From assembly GCA_031403155.1 (NCBI GenBank), contig JANNSX010000388.1, forward strand, positions 1-30,033: a DNA stretch of 30,033 nucleotides, read 5' to 3'. Under the pieces are notes generated by a model. It was not told the DNA's origin. It saw only the letters and a program-made list of their open reading frames with translations, and ran no database searches. The stretch comes from JANNSX01 sp031403155 (GTDB lineage: Bacteria > Pseudomonadota > Alphaproteobacteria > Rhizobiales > Hyphomicrobiaceae). The number at the start of each line of letters is the position of its first letter. Within the stretch, counting starts at the first letter, position 1. This document shows positions 1 through 7,513 of the stretch, piece by piece. Position numbers and translations under genes: made by a program.

Positions 1-2
1 CT

Positions 3-1655
3 CTCGCGGCGCTGAGGGAGAGACGGAAGGGGGTCGTCGAACCGCTCGTTCGCGAAACCGGCGGGCGGATCGTCAAGTTCATGGGCGATGGCGTGCTGGT
101 GGAGTTTCCCAGTGCCGTCAATGCGCTGCGCTGCGCGCTTGGCCTGCAGCAGGCAATGGCCGAGGCGAACGCCGGCCTCTCCGAGGAACGCCAGATCAGC
201 TTGCGTATCGGCATCAACCTCGGCGAAGTCGTTGGCGAGGGTACTGATATATTCGGCGATGGCGTAAACATCGCGGCGCGACTCGAGGCCTTGGCCGAGC
301 CCGGTGGCATTTGCATCTCGGGCAAGGTGCAGGAGGAGGTCCGCGGAAAAGTCGACTGCGCCCTGGAGGATATGGGCGAGCAGCCGCTCAAGAACATCGA
401 TCGGCCGGTGCGGGCATACCAGGTGAGAACGGGGCCTGGGGAAGCGGGCCCACTGCCGGCCGGGGCCGCCTCCAGGAAGCATTCGATCGCCGTGCTCCCG
501 TTCGACAATATGAGCAATGATCAGGAGCAACAATACTTCAGCGATGGCATTACCGAGGACATCATCACGGAATTATCCCGCTTCTCCTCGCTGTTCGTCA
601 TCGCTCGAAACTCATCGTTTCAGTATCGCGACAAAGCGACCGACGTCAGGCGGATCGGCCGCGAGCTCGGTGCGCAGTACGTCGTCGAAGGCAGCATCCG
701 CAAGACGAGCAATCGGGTCCGTGTGACTGCCCAGTTGATCGAAGCGGCTAGCGGAAATCATCTCTGGGCTGAGCGCTACGACCGTGACTTGGATGATATC
801 TTTGCCGTCCAGGACGAGCTGGTGCGCGCTATTTCCGCGGCAATCCCCGGCCGGCTCGATCGCCTTGCTGTCGAGCATCTCCGGCGAAAGGCACCCAACA
901 ATCTCACCGCTTACGACTGCGAGCTTCGCGGCCGCTGGGCGTTTTTTCATCTGACAGAAGGCCTATCGAGTGCGCTCGATTGGTATGACAAGGCGGTCAA
1001 GGCAGACGCCAACTATGCCTTGGCGCATGCTGGCCTCGGCATGACTTGCGTATTCGGTATCCTAATTTTGGGATTGCCCCCGGAAAGCACGCTCGATCGT
1101 GGTAGAAAACACGCACAACTGGCCGTTTCGCTCGACGAGAATAATCCAACAGTCAACGTGTATGCGGCATTTACCTACCACATATCGGGTGATCACCGGT
1201 TGACTAGAAAATATGCCGAGCGCGCGGTTACCCTCAACCCCAACGACCCGTTTGCGCTTTACGTCCTTGGTTGCGCACTAAACTATACAGGTGAATCCGA
1301 GCAGGCTCTCGAGTGGTTCGCCAGGTCAGAGCATCTCGAGCCCTACGCCTCCGATGATCTGCGTCTCGATGAGCTCTGCGATTGCCACTATATGCTTCGA
1401 AACTATGCGAAAGTGATCGAGATTCACGAGACCTATCAGAACTTCCCTGCATTGCTATATCTGATCTTGGCTGCCGCGTACGCACAATTGGGACAAACCG
1501 ACCAGGCGAGAGCCGCCGTCGAGGACTATGAGCGAAAGCGGCCGCCGGGACACGACTTGAAATCCGTCATCACATCATGGATGCGCATGTGCGCGCGACA
1601 GGCGGATAGGGATCACTGGCTCGAGGGCTTCCGGAAGTCCGGGATCGACGTCTGA
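3..1655 (+). CDS. Class III adenylate cyclase / TolB-like / TPR protein (5' truncated)
   Basis: The reading frame is open from the window edge, so the true start lies upstream; 550 residues are visible. The first ~130 match the C-terminal half of a class III nucleotide cyclase catalytic domain (IVKFMGDGVLVEF, then LRIGINLGEV and FGDGVNIAARLEALA). This family makes cAMP from ATP. From about residue 160 (HSIAVLPFDNMSND) to ~285 there is a TolB N-terminal-like domain, with YFSDGITEDIITELSR and YVVEGSIRKTSNRVRV. The remainder (~290-530) reads as TPR-type helical repeats. This cyclase-TolB-TPR architecture is common in rhizobia, which carry many paralogues. No membrane segment is visible. The next gene starts 153 bp later on the same strand and is functionally unrelated. 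Domain assignment is confident; the signal sensed is unknown. Confidence 0.9.
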   Translation, partial: LAALRERRKGVVEPLVRETGGRIVKFMGDGVLVEFPSAVNALRCALGLQQAMAEANAGLSEERQISLRIGINLGEVVGEGTDIFGDGVNIAARLEALAEPGGICISGKVQEEVRGKVDCALEDMGEQPLKNIDRPVRAYQVRTGPGEAGPLPAGAASRKHSIAVLPFDNMSNDQEQQYFSDGITEDIITELSRFSSLFVIARNSSFQYRDKATDVRRIGRELGAQYVVEGSIRKTSNRVRVTAQLIEAASGNHLWAERYDRDLDDIFAVQDELVRAISAAIPGRLDRLAVEHLRRKAPNNLTAYDCELRGRWAFFHLTEGLSSALDWYDKAVKADANYALAHAGLGMTCVFGILILGLPPESTLDRGRKHAQLAVSLDENNPTVNVYAAFTYHISGDHRLTRKYAERAVTLNPNDPFALYVLGCALNYTGESEQALEWFARSEHLEPYASDDLRLDELCDCHYMLRNYAKVIEIHETYQNFPALLYLILAAAYAQLGQTDQARAAVEDYERKRPPGHDLKSVITSWMRMCARQADRDHWLEGFRKSGIDV

Positions 1656-1808
1656 ATCACGGTTGATTTTCCGACACGCCTGACAATCCGGTCGGGACCA
1701 AGTGCAGAGAGCCGAGCCACGACCTCCCCACCCCGTCCCCCTTTACTCCCCTCGACCGGCATGTCATCCGAAACCTGCGCGCTGGCCTCAGCGCGGCGGA
1801 GGGCATCG

Positions 1809-2723
1809 ATGGACTATCGCTTTCACACGCTCGACGTGTTCACCACCGAGCGTTTCGGCGGCAATCCGCTGGCCGTCGTGCTCGACGCGGATGCGTTGAC
1901 GAGCAACCAGATGCAGACGATCGCTGGCGAGTTCGGCCTGTCCGAGACCGTGTTCGTGCTGAAGTCGGCGCAAGCCGCGCACACCGCCAAGCTCCGGATC
2001 TTCACGCCCGGCGCCGAGCTGCCCTTCGCCGGGCATCCGACGGTTGGCGCGGCGATCCTGCTCGCCGAGATCGCGGCCGAGCGAAATGGCCTGATCGATC
2101 AGGACCAGGACTCGCTCGTCGTGCTCGAGGAGACGATCGGCACCGTCCGCGTCGGGGTCAAGCGGCGCAAGGGCGAAACCGCCTTCGCCGAGTTCGATGC
2201 GCCCAAGTTGCCGGAAGAGGTCGGCGAGGCGCCGCCTTCGGATCGGATCGCGCAAGCGCTCGGTCTCATGCCGAACGAGATCGGCGTCGAAAACCACCGC
2301 CCGACGGTCTTTTCGGCCGGGCTTCCCTTCGTGCTCGTGCCCGTCCGCGGCCTCGGCGAGATCGCCCGCATCCGCCTGCAGAGGCAGCATTGGCCGGAGG
2401 TCTTCGGCGATAAATGGGCGGTCTATGCCTATTGCCGGGAGACGCTGCACACCCGCTCGAGCTTTCATGCCCGCATGTTCGCGCCCGGCCTCGGCGTCAT
2501 CGAGGACCCGGCGACCGGTTCGGCGGTGGCGGCCTTCGCGGCAGCCATCCACCGGTTTGATGGCACGCCGGACGGCCAGACCCGGCTCAATATCGAGCAG
2601 GGCTATGAGATGGGCCGGCCGAGCCAGATCGCGCTCGAGCTGCAAGTCCAGGGCGGCCAGCTGAAGGGGGTTAGGATCGGCGGGCACGCGATCGGTGTTC
2701 TGACGGGCACCATCAAAATCTGA
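1809..2723 (+). CDS. PhzF family isomerase-like protein
   Basis: A 304-residue protein of the PhzF/diaminopimelate-epimerase fold. Family hallmarks are the N-terminal FHTLDVFTTERFGGNPLAVV, the LSETVFVL segment with Glu46 (the equivalent of the PhzF catalytic Glu45), the GHPTVGAA turn and the C-terminal EDPATGSAVAAFA. Length is normal for the family. The ATG at 1809 was chosen over an in-frame ATG at 1761 because translation then begins MDYRFHTLDVF, the canonical family N-terminus, and a GCGGAGGG ribosome-binding site lies just upstream. PhzF itself isomerises a phenazine precursor, but no other phenazine gene is present, so the substrate here is unknown. Most proteobacterial members are of unassigned function. 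Confidence 0.9.
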   Translation: MDYRFHTLDVFTTERFGGNPLAVVLDADALTSNQMQTIAGEFGLSETVFVLKSAQAAHTAKLRIFTPGAELPFAGHPTVGAAILLAEIAAERNGLIDQDQDSLVVLEETIGTVRVGVKRRKGETAFAEFDAPKLPEEVGEAPPSDRIAQALGLMPNEIGVENHRPTVFSAGLPFVLVPVRGLGEIARIRLQRQHWPEVFGDKWAVYAYCRETLHTRSSFHARMFAPGLGVIEDPATGSAVAAFAAAIHRFDGTPDGQTRLNIEQGYEMGRPSQIALELQVQGGQLKGVRIGGHAIGVLTGTIKI

Positions 2724-2834
2724 CGGCGCGTTTTTTTCGGGCCGCGCTTGCATTGCTTTAAGGCTTGGGATTTATTGATTTTGGCTTGTGATCGGGGTCC
2801 GGCGCGCCGGGCCTCCCTCGAGAAACCTGGTGGC

Positions 2835-2954
2835 ATGAGCAACACGGCGGCATGGGCGAGAAGCGACAGCGGCATCGCGGCCGTGCGCGTCATCCGTTTG
2901 CCGGCACTTGCTCTCCTGTCAGCGGCGCTTGGCCTGCTCCTTAGCAGCCCCTAG
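2835..2954 (+). CDS. Candidate leucine leader peptide for leuA
   Basis: A 39-codon frame with ATG at 2835 that ends in LPALALLSAALGLLLSSP, with eight leucines in 18 residues, then a TAG. The stop codon lies inside the 5' arm of the strong hairpin at 2948-2988, 112 bp before the leuA start. Leucine-biosynthesis genes in several proteobacteria are controlled by ribosome stalling on Leu codons of such leaders, so position, composition and structure all fit. Against it, the ribosome-binding site is weak, the peptide is longer than most leaders, and Leu-rich stretches also occur in signal peptides. An in-frame ATG at 2748 would lengthen it. It is a candidate, not an established gene. Confidence 0.45.
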   Translation: MSNTAAWARSDSGIAAVRVIRLPALALLSAALGLLLSSP

Positions 2955-2988
2955 GCGACCACGGTCCGGCAACGGGCCCGCCTAGGGG
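2948..2988 (+). promoter_or_regulatory. GCAA-capped hairpin after the leucine-rich ORF (putative attenuator element)
   Basis: Outer arms CCCCTAGGCG (2948-2957) and CGCCTAGGGG (2979-2988) are perfectly complementary. A second stem GGTCCG/CGGGCC (2963-2968 with 2973-2978, one G-U pair) is capped by the GNRA-type tetraloop GCAA. The arms are separated by ACCAC on one side only. The stop codon of the leucine-rich ORF is in the left arm, so a ribosome at the end of that ORF would prevent folding. No T-run follows, so this is not a standard intrinsic terminator by itself; it may be an antiterminator or pause structure, or act by another route. Confidence 0.55.
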
Positions 2989-3066
2989 ATCGGACGCCGA
3001 GCGGGCACCGGTTGACGCGAGGACGCGGCCGGAGCCGGAGCAAAAGATCACATCAGGGATACTCAG

Positions 3067-4626
3067 ATGACCGCCAAGACCACTGCACCCGGCAAGGACA
3101 GGGTGGTGATTTTCGACACGACATTGCGCGACGGCGAGCAATGCCCCGGCGCCACCATGACCTTCGAGGAGAAGCTCGACATCGCCGATCTCCTGGACGA
3201 GATGGGCGTCGACATCATCGAGGCGGGCTTTCCGATCGCCTCCGACGGCGACTTCGAGGCGGTGGCGGCGATTGCCAAGCGCATCAAACGGGCGACCGTC
3301 GCGGGCCTCGCACGCGCCATCGACAAGGACATCGACCGTGCCGGCGAGGCCGTGCGCCACGCCAAGCGCGGCCGCATCCACACCTTCGTCTCGACTTCGC
3401 CCATTCATTTGGCCCACCAGATGCGCAAGGGTGAGGACGAGGTGCTCGACATCATTCGGGCGACCGTGACGCGCGCCCGCAACCTCGTCGAGGACGTCGA
3501 GTGGTCGGCGATGGACGCGACGCGCACGCCAATCGAGTATCTGTGCAAGTGCGTCGACGCCGCGATCAAGTCGGGTGCGACGACGATCAATTTGCCTGAC
3601 ACCGTCGGTTACGCGACGCCCGACGAGTATCGCGCCATGTTCAAAACCATCCGCGAACGGGTTCCCAACTCCGGCAAGGCGATCTTCTCCGTGCACTGCC
3701 ACAACGATCTGGGCCTGGCAGTCGCAAATTCGCTCGCCGGCGTCGATGGCGGCGCGCGCCAGGTCGAATGCACGATCAACGGACTCGGCGAGCGGGCGGG
3801 CAACGCGGCGTTGGAAGAGATCGTCATGGCGATCAAGACGCGCCGCGACGTGCTCCCCTATGAGACCGGCATCGAATCCAAGCTCCTCAATCGCGCTTCC
3901 CGGCTGGTCGCGGCGGTGACGTCTTTTCCCGTCCAGTACAACAAGGCGATCGTCGGGCGGAACGCGTTCGCGCACGAAAGCGGCATCCACCAGGACGGCA
4001 TGCTGAAGAACGCGAACACCTACGAAATCATGACGCCGGAAAGCGTCGGCGTCCTCAAGACCTCGCTCGTCATGGGCAAGCACTCCGGCCGCAACGCCTT
4101 CCGGTCCAAGCTGAAGGAGCTCGGTTACGAGCTCGCCGACAACCAGTTCGAGGACGCCTTCAACCGCTTCAAGGCGCTCGCCGACCGCAAGAAGCACGTC
4201 TACGACGAGGACATCGAGGCGCTGGTCGACGAGGAGATTTCCACCTCGACGGACCGGGTGAAGGTCGTGGCGCTGACGGTCATCGCCGGCACCATGGGAC
4301 CGCAGTCGGCGACGCTGACGCTCGACATCGAGGGCGCGCACCGGACGGTCCAGTCAACCGGCAACGGCCCGGTCGATGCGATCTTCAACGCCATCAAGCA
4401 GATTATCCCGCACGAGGCCAAGCTCGCGCTCTACCAGGTGCATGCTGTGACGGAAGGCACCGACGCGCAGGCCGAGGTGTCGGTGAGGCTCGAGGAGGAG
4501 GGGCGCAGCGTCACCTCGAAGGCTGCCGACCCTGACACGCTCGTCGCCTCGGCGAAGGCCTACATCGCTGGCCTCAACAAGCTCTTGACCATGCAGAAGC
4601 GGGCATCGCGGATGTCGGCGGTTTAG
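3067..4626 (+). CDS. leuA: 2-isopropylmalate synthase
   Basis: A 519-residue enzyme that condenses acetyl-CoA with 2-oxoisovalerate, the first committed step of leucine synthesis. It has the DRVVIFDTTLRDGEQCPG opening of the DRE-TIM metallolyase barrel, the metal-binding HxH pair His210/His212 in SVHCHNDLGLA, the ECTINGLGERAGNA signature, and a C-terminal LeuA allosteric domain starting around STSTDRVKVVAL (about residue 395), where leucine feedback acts in the family. Length fits the roughly 520-residue bacterial type. The ATG at 3067 is preceded by AGGGA with 7 bp spacing. A leucine-rich leader and hairpin upstream suggest attenuation control. The gene order leuA then mreB is familiar from Rhizobiales genomes. 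Confidence 0.97.
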   Translation: MTAKTTAPGKDRVVIFDTTLRDGEQCPGATMTFEEKLDIADLLDEMGVDIIEAGFPIASDGDFEAVAAIAKRIKRATVAGLARAIDKDIDRAGEAVRHAKRGRIHTFVSTSPIHLAHQMRKGEDEVLDIIRATVTRARNLVEDVEWSAMDATRTPIEYLCKCVDAAIKSGATTINLPDTVGYATPDEYRAMFKTIRERVPNSGKAIFSVHCHNDLGLAVANSLAGVDGGARQVECTINGLGERAGNAALEEIVMAIKTRRDVLPYETGIESKLLNRASRLVAAVTSFPVQYNKAIVGRNAFAHESGIHQDGMLKNANTYEIMTPESVGVLKTSLVMGKHSGRNAFRSKLKELGYELADNQFEDAFNRFKALADRKKHVYDEDIEALVDEEISTSTDRVKVVALTVIAGTMGPQSATLTLDIEGAHRTVQSTGNGPVDAIFNAIKQIIPHEAKLALYQVHAVTEGTDAQAEVSVRLEEEGRSVTSKAADPDTLVASAKAYIAGLNKLLTMQKRASRMSAV

Positions 4627-4669
4627 CACCGTCTGGGACGCGGCGGCCATCGCCACGCCCCAAACGGTG
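4627..4669 (+). terminator. Possible leuA 3' hairpin
   Basis: CACCGT (4627-4632) pairs with ACGGTG (4664-4669), and short GGG/CCC, CG/CG and GCG/CGC steps lie inside. It starts directly at the leuA stop codon. There is no T-tract after the stem, so termination is only an inference. Confidence 0.3.
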
Positions 4670-4806
4670 TGCTTAACAGGGAAGATCGGGGCGGGATCCG
4701 GAAGGACCCGCTCCGGAGGTGGCGGACCGGGCGAGGCGGTCCGAGAGGGCGCACAAGACATCTTCGTTGAAAGCGGGCGGCGCGGCCTACGGCCAGCGCG
4801 AGGCCT

Positions 4807-4825
4807 TGCCATGGTTACCATGGCA
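4807..4825 (+). promoter_or_regulatory. Near-perfect 9-1-9 palindrome upstream of mreB
   Basis: TGCCATGGT-T-ACCATGGCA is a 19-bp palindrome with a single central base, 67 bp before the mreB start codon. Its size and symmetry are those of an operator for a dimeric regulator. It is the only such perfect site in the 266-bp gap between leuA and mreB. The cognate protein is unknown. Confidence 0.45.
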
Positions 4826-4892
4826 CGGAACTTGCGGCGGTCGAGGGGATGCGGCGCCCTGCGTGTGTAGGGTGTGCGAGGGTGCGTTTCCG

Positions 4893-5927
4893 ATGTTGAC
4901 GAACATACTGGGCGCGATGGCCGAGGACTTCGCCATCGATCTTGGCACGGCGAACACGCTGATCTATGTGCCGGGGCGCGGCGTCGTGCTGGACGAGCCG
5001 TCCGTCATCGCCATTCGCGGCACCAATGGCCAGCGCACCGTCGTTGCCGTCGGCGCCAAGGCCAAACAGATGATCGGCCGGACACCCGAAGGGGTCGAAG
5101 CCATCCGGCCGATGCGCGACGGCGTCATCAGCGATTTCGTGGCGGCCGAGGAGATGATCCGCTATTTCATCCAGAAGGCGAAGCGACGGCTCGGCGTGCT
5201 GCGCCCCCGCGTCATCGTCTGCGTGCCGGCGAGCTCGACGCCGGTCGAGCGGCGCGCCATCTACGAATCGACCATCGCCGCGGGCGCCCGCAAGGTGATG
5301 ATGATCGAAGAGCCGGTGGCGGCCGCCATCGGGGCCAAGCTGCCGATCGGCGAGGCCAATGGCTCCATGGTGGTCGATATCGGCGGCGGCACGACCGATA
5401 TCGCCGTCCTGGCATCCGGGGGTATCGTCAAGGCGCTGTCCGTCCGGTGCGCCGGCAATGCCATGGACGAGGCGGTGATGCGCTACGTGCGGCGCGTTCA
5501 CAGTCTCCTCATCGGCGAAGCCAATGCCGAGCGGATCAAGATCGAGGCCGGAACAGCCTCACGCGCCAACGGCAAGGCGGTCGACGTGGTCATCCGCGGC
5601 CGGGATCTGAAGAACGGTTTTCCGACCGAGGTGGTGCTCCGCCCGAGCGATGTCGCCGAGGCCCTTTCGACGCCGATCGACACCATCGCCGACGCCATTC
5701 AGCGGACCTTGGAGCAGATCCCGCCCGAGCTCGCGGCCGATGTCTCCGACCGGGGCGTCTGCCTGACCGGCGGCGGCGCGCTGCTGCACGATCTCGATGT
5801 CGAGCTCGCCCAGCGTACCGGCGTCGAGTTCTTCCTCGCCGAGCACCCGCAACATTCCGTCATCAATGGTTGCGGTCTGGTGCTCGCAAATCACCAGAGC
5901 TACGAGAGTTTTCTAATAAAGCCTTGA
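4893..5927 (+). CDS. mreB: Rod shape-determining actin homologue MreB
   Basis: A 344-residue bacterial actin that polymerises on the inner membrane and guides the elongation machinery. Visible ATPase motifs are phosphate-1 (DLGTANTLIYV, from Asp16), phosphate-2 (VVDIGGGTTDIAVL, about 160-173) and the adenosine motif LTGGGALLHDLD (about 291-302). Length is typical. The frame is open further upstream, but the ATG at 4893 (MLTNILGAMAEDFAIDLG) gives the family N-terminus; the ATG at 4917 is an alternative. It heads mreB-mreC-mreD-mrdA-rodA. The 105-bp gap to mreC is the longest within the cluster, so mreC could have extra control. A 19-bp palindrome lies upstream. Confidence 0.97.
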   Translation: MLTNILGAMAEDFAIDLGTANTLIYVPGRGVVLDEPSVIAIRGTNGQRTVVAVGAKAKQMIGRTPEGVEAIRPMRDGVISDFVAAEEMIRYFIQKAKRRLGVLRPRVIVCVPASSTPVERRAIYESTIAAGARKVMMIEEPVAAAIGAKLPIGEANGSMVVDIGGGTTDIAVLASGGIVKALSVRCAGNAMDEAVMRYVRRVHSLLIGEANAERIKIEAGTASRANGKAVDVVIRGRDLKNGFPTEVVLRPSDVAEALSTPIDTIADAIQRTLEQIPPELAADVSDRGVCLTGGGALLHDLDVELAQRTGVEFFLAEHPQHSVINGCGLVLANHQSYESFLIKP

Positions 5928-6032
5928 GAAAACATGGTAGAATAGCTATGGGCAAGGCTGACAATCGGTTGCCAGACTGCCTGGTATTCCAGAACTTCCG
6001 TGTGTGGCCGTCGCTATGAGTTCATCGATGCT

Positions 6033-6926
6033 ATGACCGGATTTCGTCACGACAGTTTCTCCCGCAGCCATGCTGGCGCGGCGCCACCGCCACCCGGGCC
6101 GCCGCGAACCCGCGCATCCCTGGGCCTCGTCGTCTCGATCGCATTCGCTCTGATGCTGCTGGCGCTGAGCCGGGTCGAGCACCAGTGGCTCAAGCAGCTG
6201 AGAGAGGAGTTCACGGCCGCACTCGAGCCGGCGTTGACGCTCGCCCGCCTTCCCGTCGAGGGTGCGAGAGCAATCGCCGACGCGCCGATCGGCGAAAGCG
6301 AGCTGTTGAAGCAGATCGCCGATCTCAAGCAGGAGAACACCGAGCTCAGGCAATGGCGGCTGCGCGCCCAGGATCTCGAAGGCCAGGTTTCCGAGCTTCG
6401 CCGCATTGTCGCTGGCGCGCCCGATCGGCAGGTTGGGATCGCCACCGGGCGAATCTACGTCGAAGGGGACCCGACGTTCGCAGCAAGCGCCATCATCGAC
6501 ATCGGCGCGACGCACGGCGTGAAGGCCGGCTTCGCGGCCATCAATGGCGATGGTTTGGTCGGTACGATCGTCGCGGCGGGGCCGCGCTCGGCGCGCCTGC
6601 TGCTGCTGACGGACCGCCGCAGCCGCATTCCGGTTTTCGTCGGCAAGGAGCGGCTGCGCGGTATCCTGTCGGGCAACGGCGCCGGCGCACCCTCCCTCGA
6701 GCTCGTGGCCGCTGCCACCAAGATCGAGAGCGGCGCCCTGATTAGCACGTCCGGCGAGGACGGCATGCTGCCACGCGGCGTTCCCATCGGCCATGTCGTT
6801 GCCAAGGAGGGAACCCGCGGCGTGCAACTCAATGCCGCGCTCGACCGGCTCGACTTCGTGAGCGTGCTGCTGTTCGAGCCGCCCGGCGCGGACTTCGCGC
6901 AGGGCACGCTCGGCCTCGGTCAATAG
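6033..6926 (+). CDS. mreC: Rod shape-determining protein MreC
   Basis: About 297 residues: a short cytosolic N-terminus rich in Pro, one membrane segment (SLGLVVSIAFALMLLAL), a coiled-coil stretch (about 85-120, LLKQIADLKQENTELRQW) and the periplasmic beta domain with the family-like segment GLVGTIVAAGPRSARLLLLTDRRSRIPV. MreC links MreB to PBP2 in the periplasm. The ATG at 6033 was preferred; a GTG at 6000 would add 11 residues, and neither has a strong ribosome-binding site. Its TAG stop shares one base with the GTG start of mreD, a sign of translational coupling. Confidence 0.93.
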   Translation: MTGFRHDSFSRSHAGAAPPPPGPPRTRASLGLVVSIAFALMLLALSRVEHQWLKQLREEFTAALEPALTLARLPVEGARAIADAPIGESELLKQIADLKQENTELRQWRLRAQDLEGQVSELRRIVAGAPDRQVGIATGRIYVEGDPTFAASAIIDIGATHGVKAGFAAINGDGLVGTIVAAGPRSARLLLLTDRRSRIPVFVGKERLRGILSGNGAGAPSLELVAAATKIESGALISTSGEDGMLPRGVPIGHVVAKEGTRGVQLNAALDRLDFVSVLLFEPPGADFAQGTLGLGQ

Positions 6927-7513
6927 TGGCAAGGGTGCGTGAGGTGAGAAACAGCCACGAGAAGTCCGCTACGCAAAGCACGCCGGGCCCGCTCGCCAGA
7001 GGCCTGCAGATGCTTCTCGTCTCGCTCGTCTTGATCACCGCCGCCGTCGCTCTCAACTTGCCCTGGCCGCTCGAGAGCTCCGCGCGCGCGGCCTTGCCCT
7101 ATCTTGCCCTCGCCATCGTGCACGGACATGCCTACCGGATCCCCGATGCGGTGCCGGCGCCACTCGTGCTCATCGTGGGTCTCGCCGCCGACATCGTCGC
7201 CGATACGCCGCTTGGCTTCTGGCCGCTGGTCTATCTTGGTGCCGTCGCCTGCGCGCGCGGCATGCGGCACTTGATCGGAGGCAGTGCGGGCTTGGCGCTG
7301 ACCGGGCTCGCCGTCGCCGTCTCGGCGGTGACAACCATCATGCTCGCGCTCGCGACCACCTATCTCTACACACTCGCGATGCCCGATCCCGCGCCCGTTA
7401 TCGCCGGCACCGGGCTCGGCGCCGTGCTCGAGCTGGCCGTGCTGGGTTTGGCAGGCTTCGCCGGAAGGGGGCAGGGACTGTTGCCCGCCGTCCCGCCCAC
7501 CGGACCCCGCTGA
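6926..7513 (+). CDS. mreD: Rod shape-determining membrane protein MreD
   Basis: A 195-residue integral membrane protein with about five hydrophobic spans (for example LQMLLVSLVLITAAVALNL and VPAPLVLIVGLAADIVAD). Sequence conservation in MreD is low, so the call rests on hydrophobicity, size and position between mreC and mrdA. The start is GTG at 6926, overlapping the mreC stop by one base. A later GTG at 6944 is possible. The stop TGA overlaps the ATG of mrdA by one base. Confidence 0.88.
   Translation: MARVREVRNSHEKSATQSTPGPLARGLQMLLVSLVLITAAVALNLPWPLESSARAALPYLALAIVHGHAYRIPDAVPAPLVLIVGLAADIVADTPLGFWPLVYLGAVACARGMRHLIGGSAGLALTGLAVAVSAVTTIMLALATTYLYTLAMPDPAPVIAGTGLGAVLELAVLGLAGFAGRGQGLLPAVPPTGPR

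Larger units (their letters stand above)
2724..3066 (+). other. Intergenic region upstream of leuA holding a leader candidate
   Basis: The 343 bp between the PhzF-family gene and leuA contain a T7 run at 2730-2736 next to a weak GCGCG/CGCGC stem, a possible -35/-10 pair (TTGCAT, 17 bp, TTTATT) starting near 2749, a leucine-rich mini-ORF (2835-2954) and a long GCAA-capped hairpin (2948-2988). No other gene is supported. The promoter suggestion is weak and rests on resemblance only. Confidence 0.5.

Noticed and set aside
1788..2753. 321-residue minus-strand frame opposite the PhzF gene
   Set aside because: Antisense shadow without family similarity.
2941..4341. 466-residue open frame on the minus strand opposite leuA
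   Set aside because: It lies wholly in the shadow of a well-supported gene, has no recognisable domain and is rich in Arg, Gly, Asp and Val as expected for antisense frames in GC-rich DNA.
4874..6019. 381-residue plus-strand frame overlapping mreB in another frame, ending with a short MGKADNRLPDCLVF-like tail
   Set aside because: Arg/Gly/His-rich composition typical of a shifted frame; mreB is certain in this interval. The tail after mreB has no ribosome-binding site.
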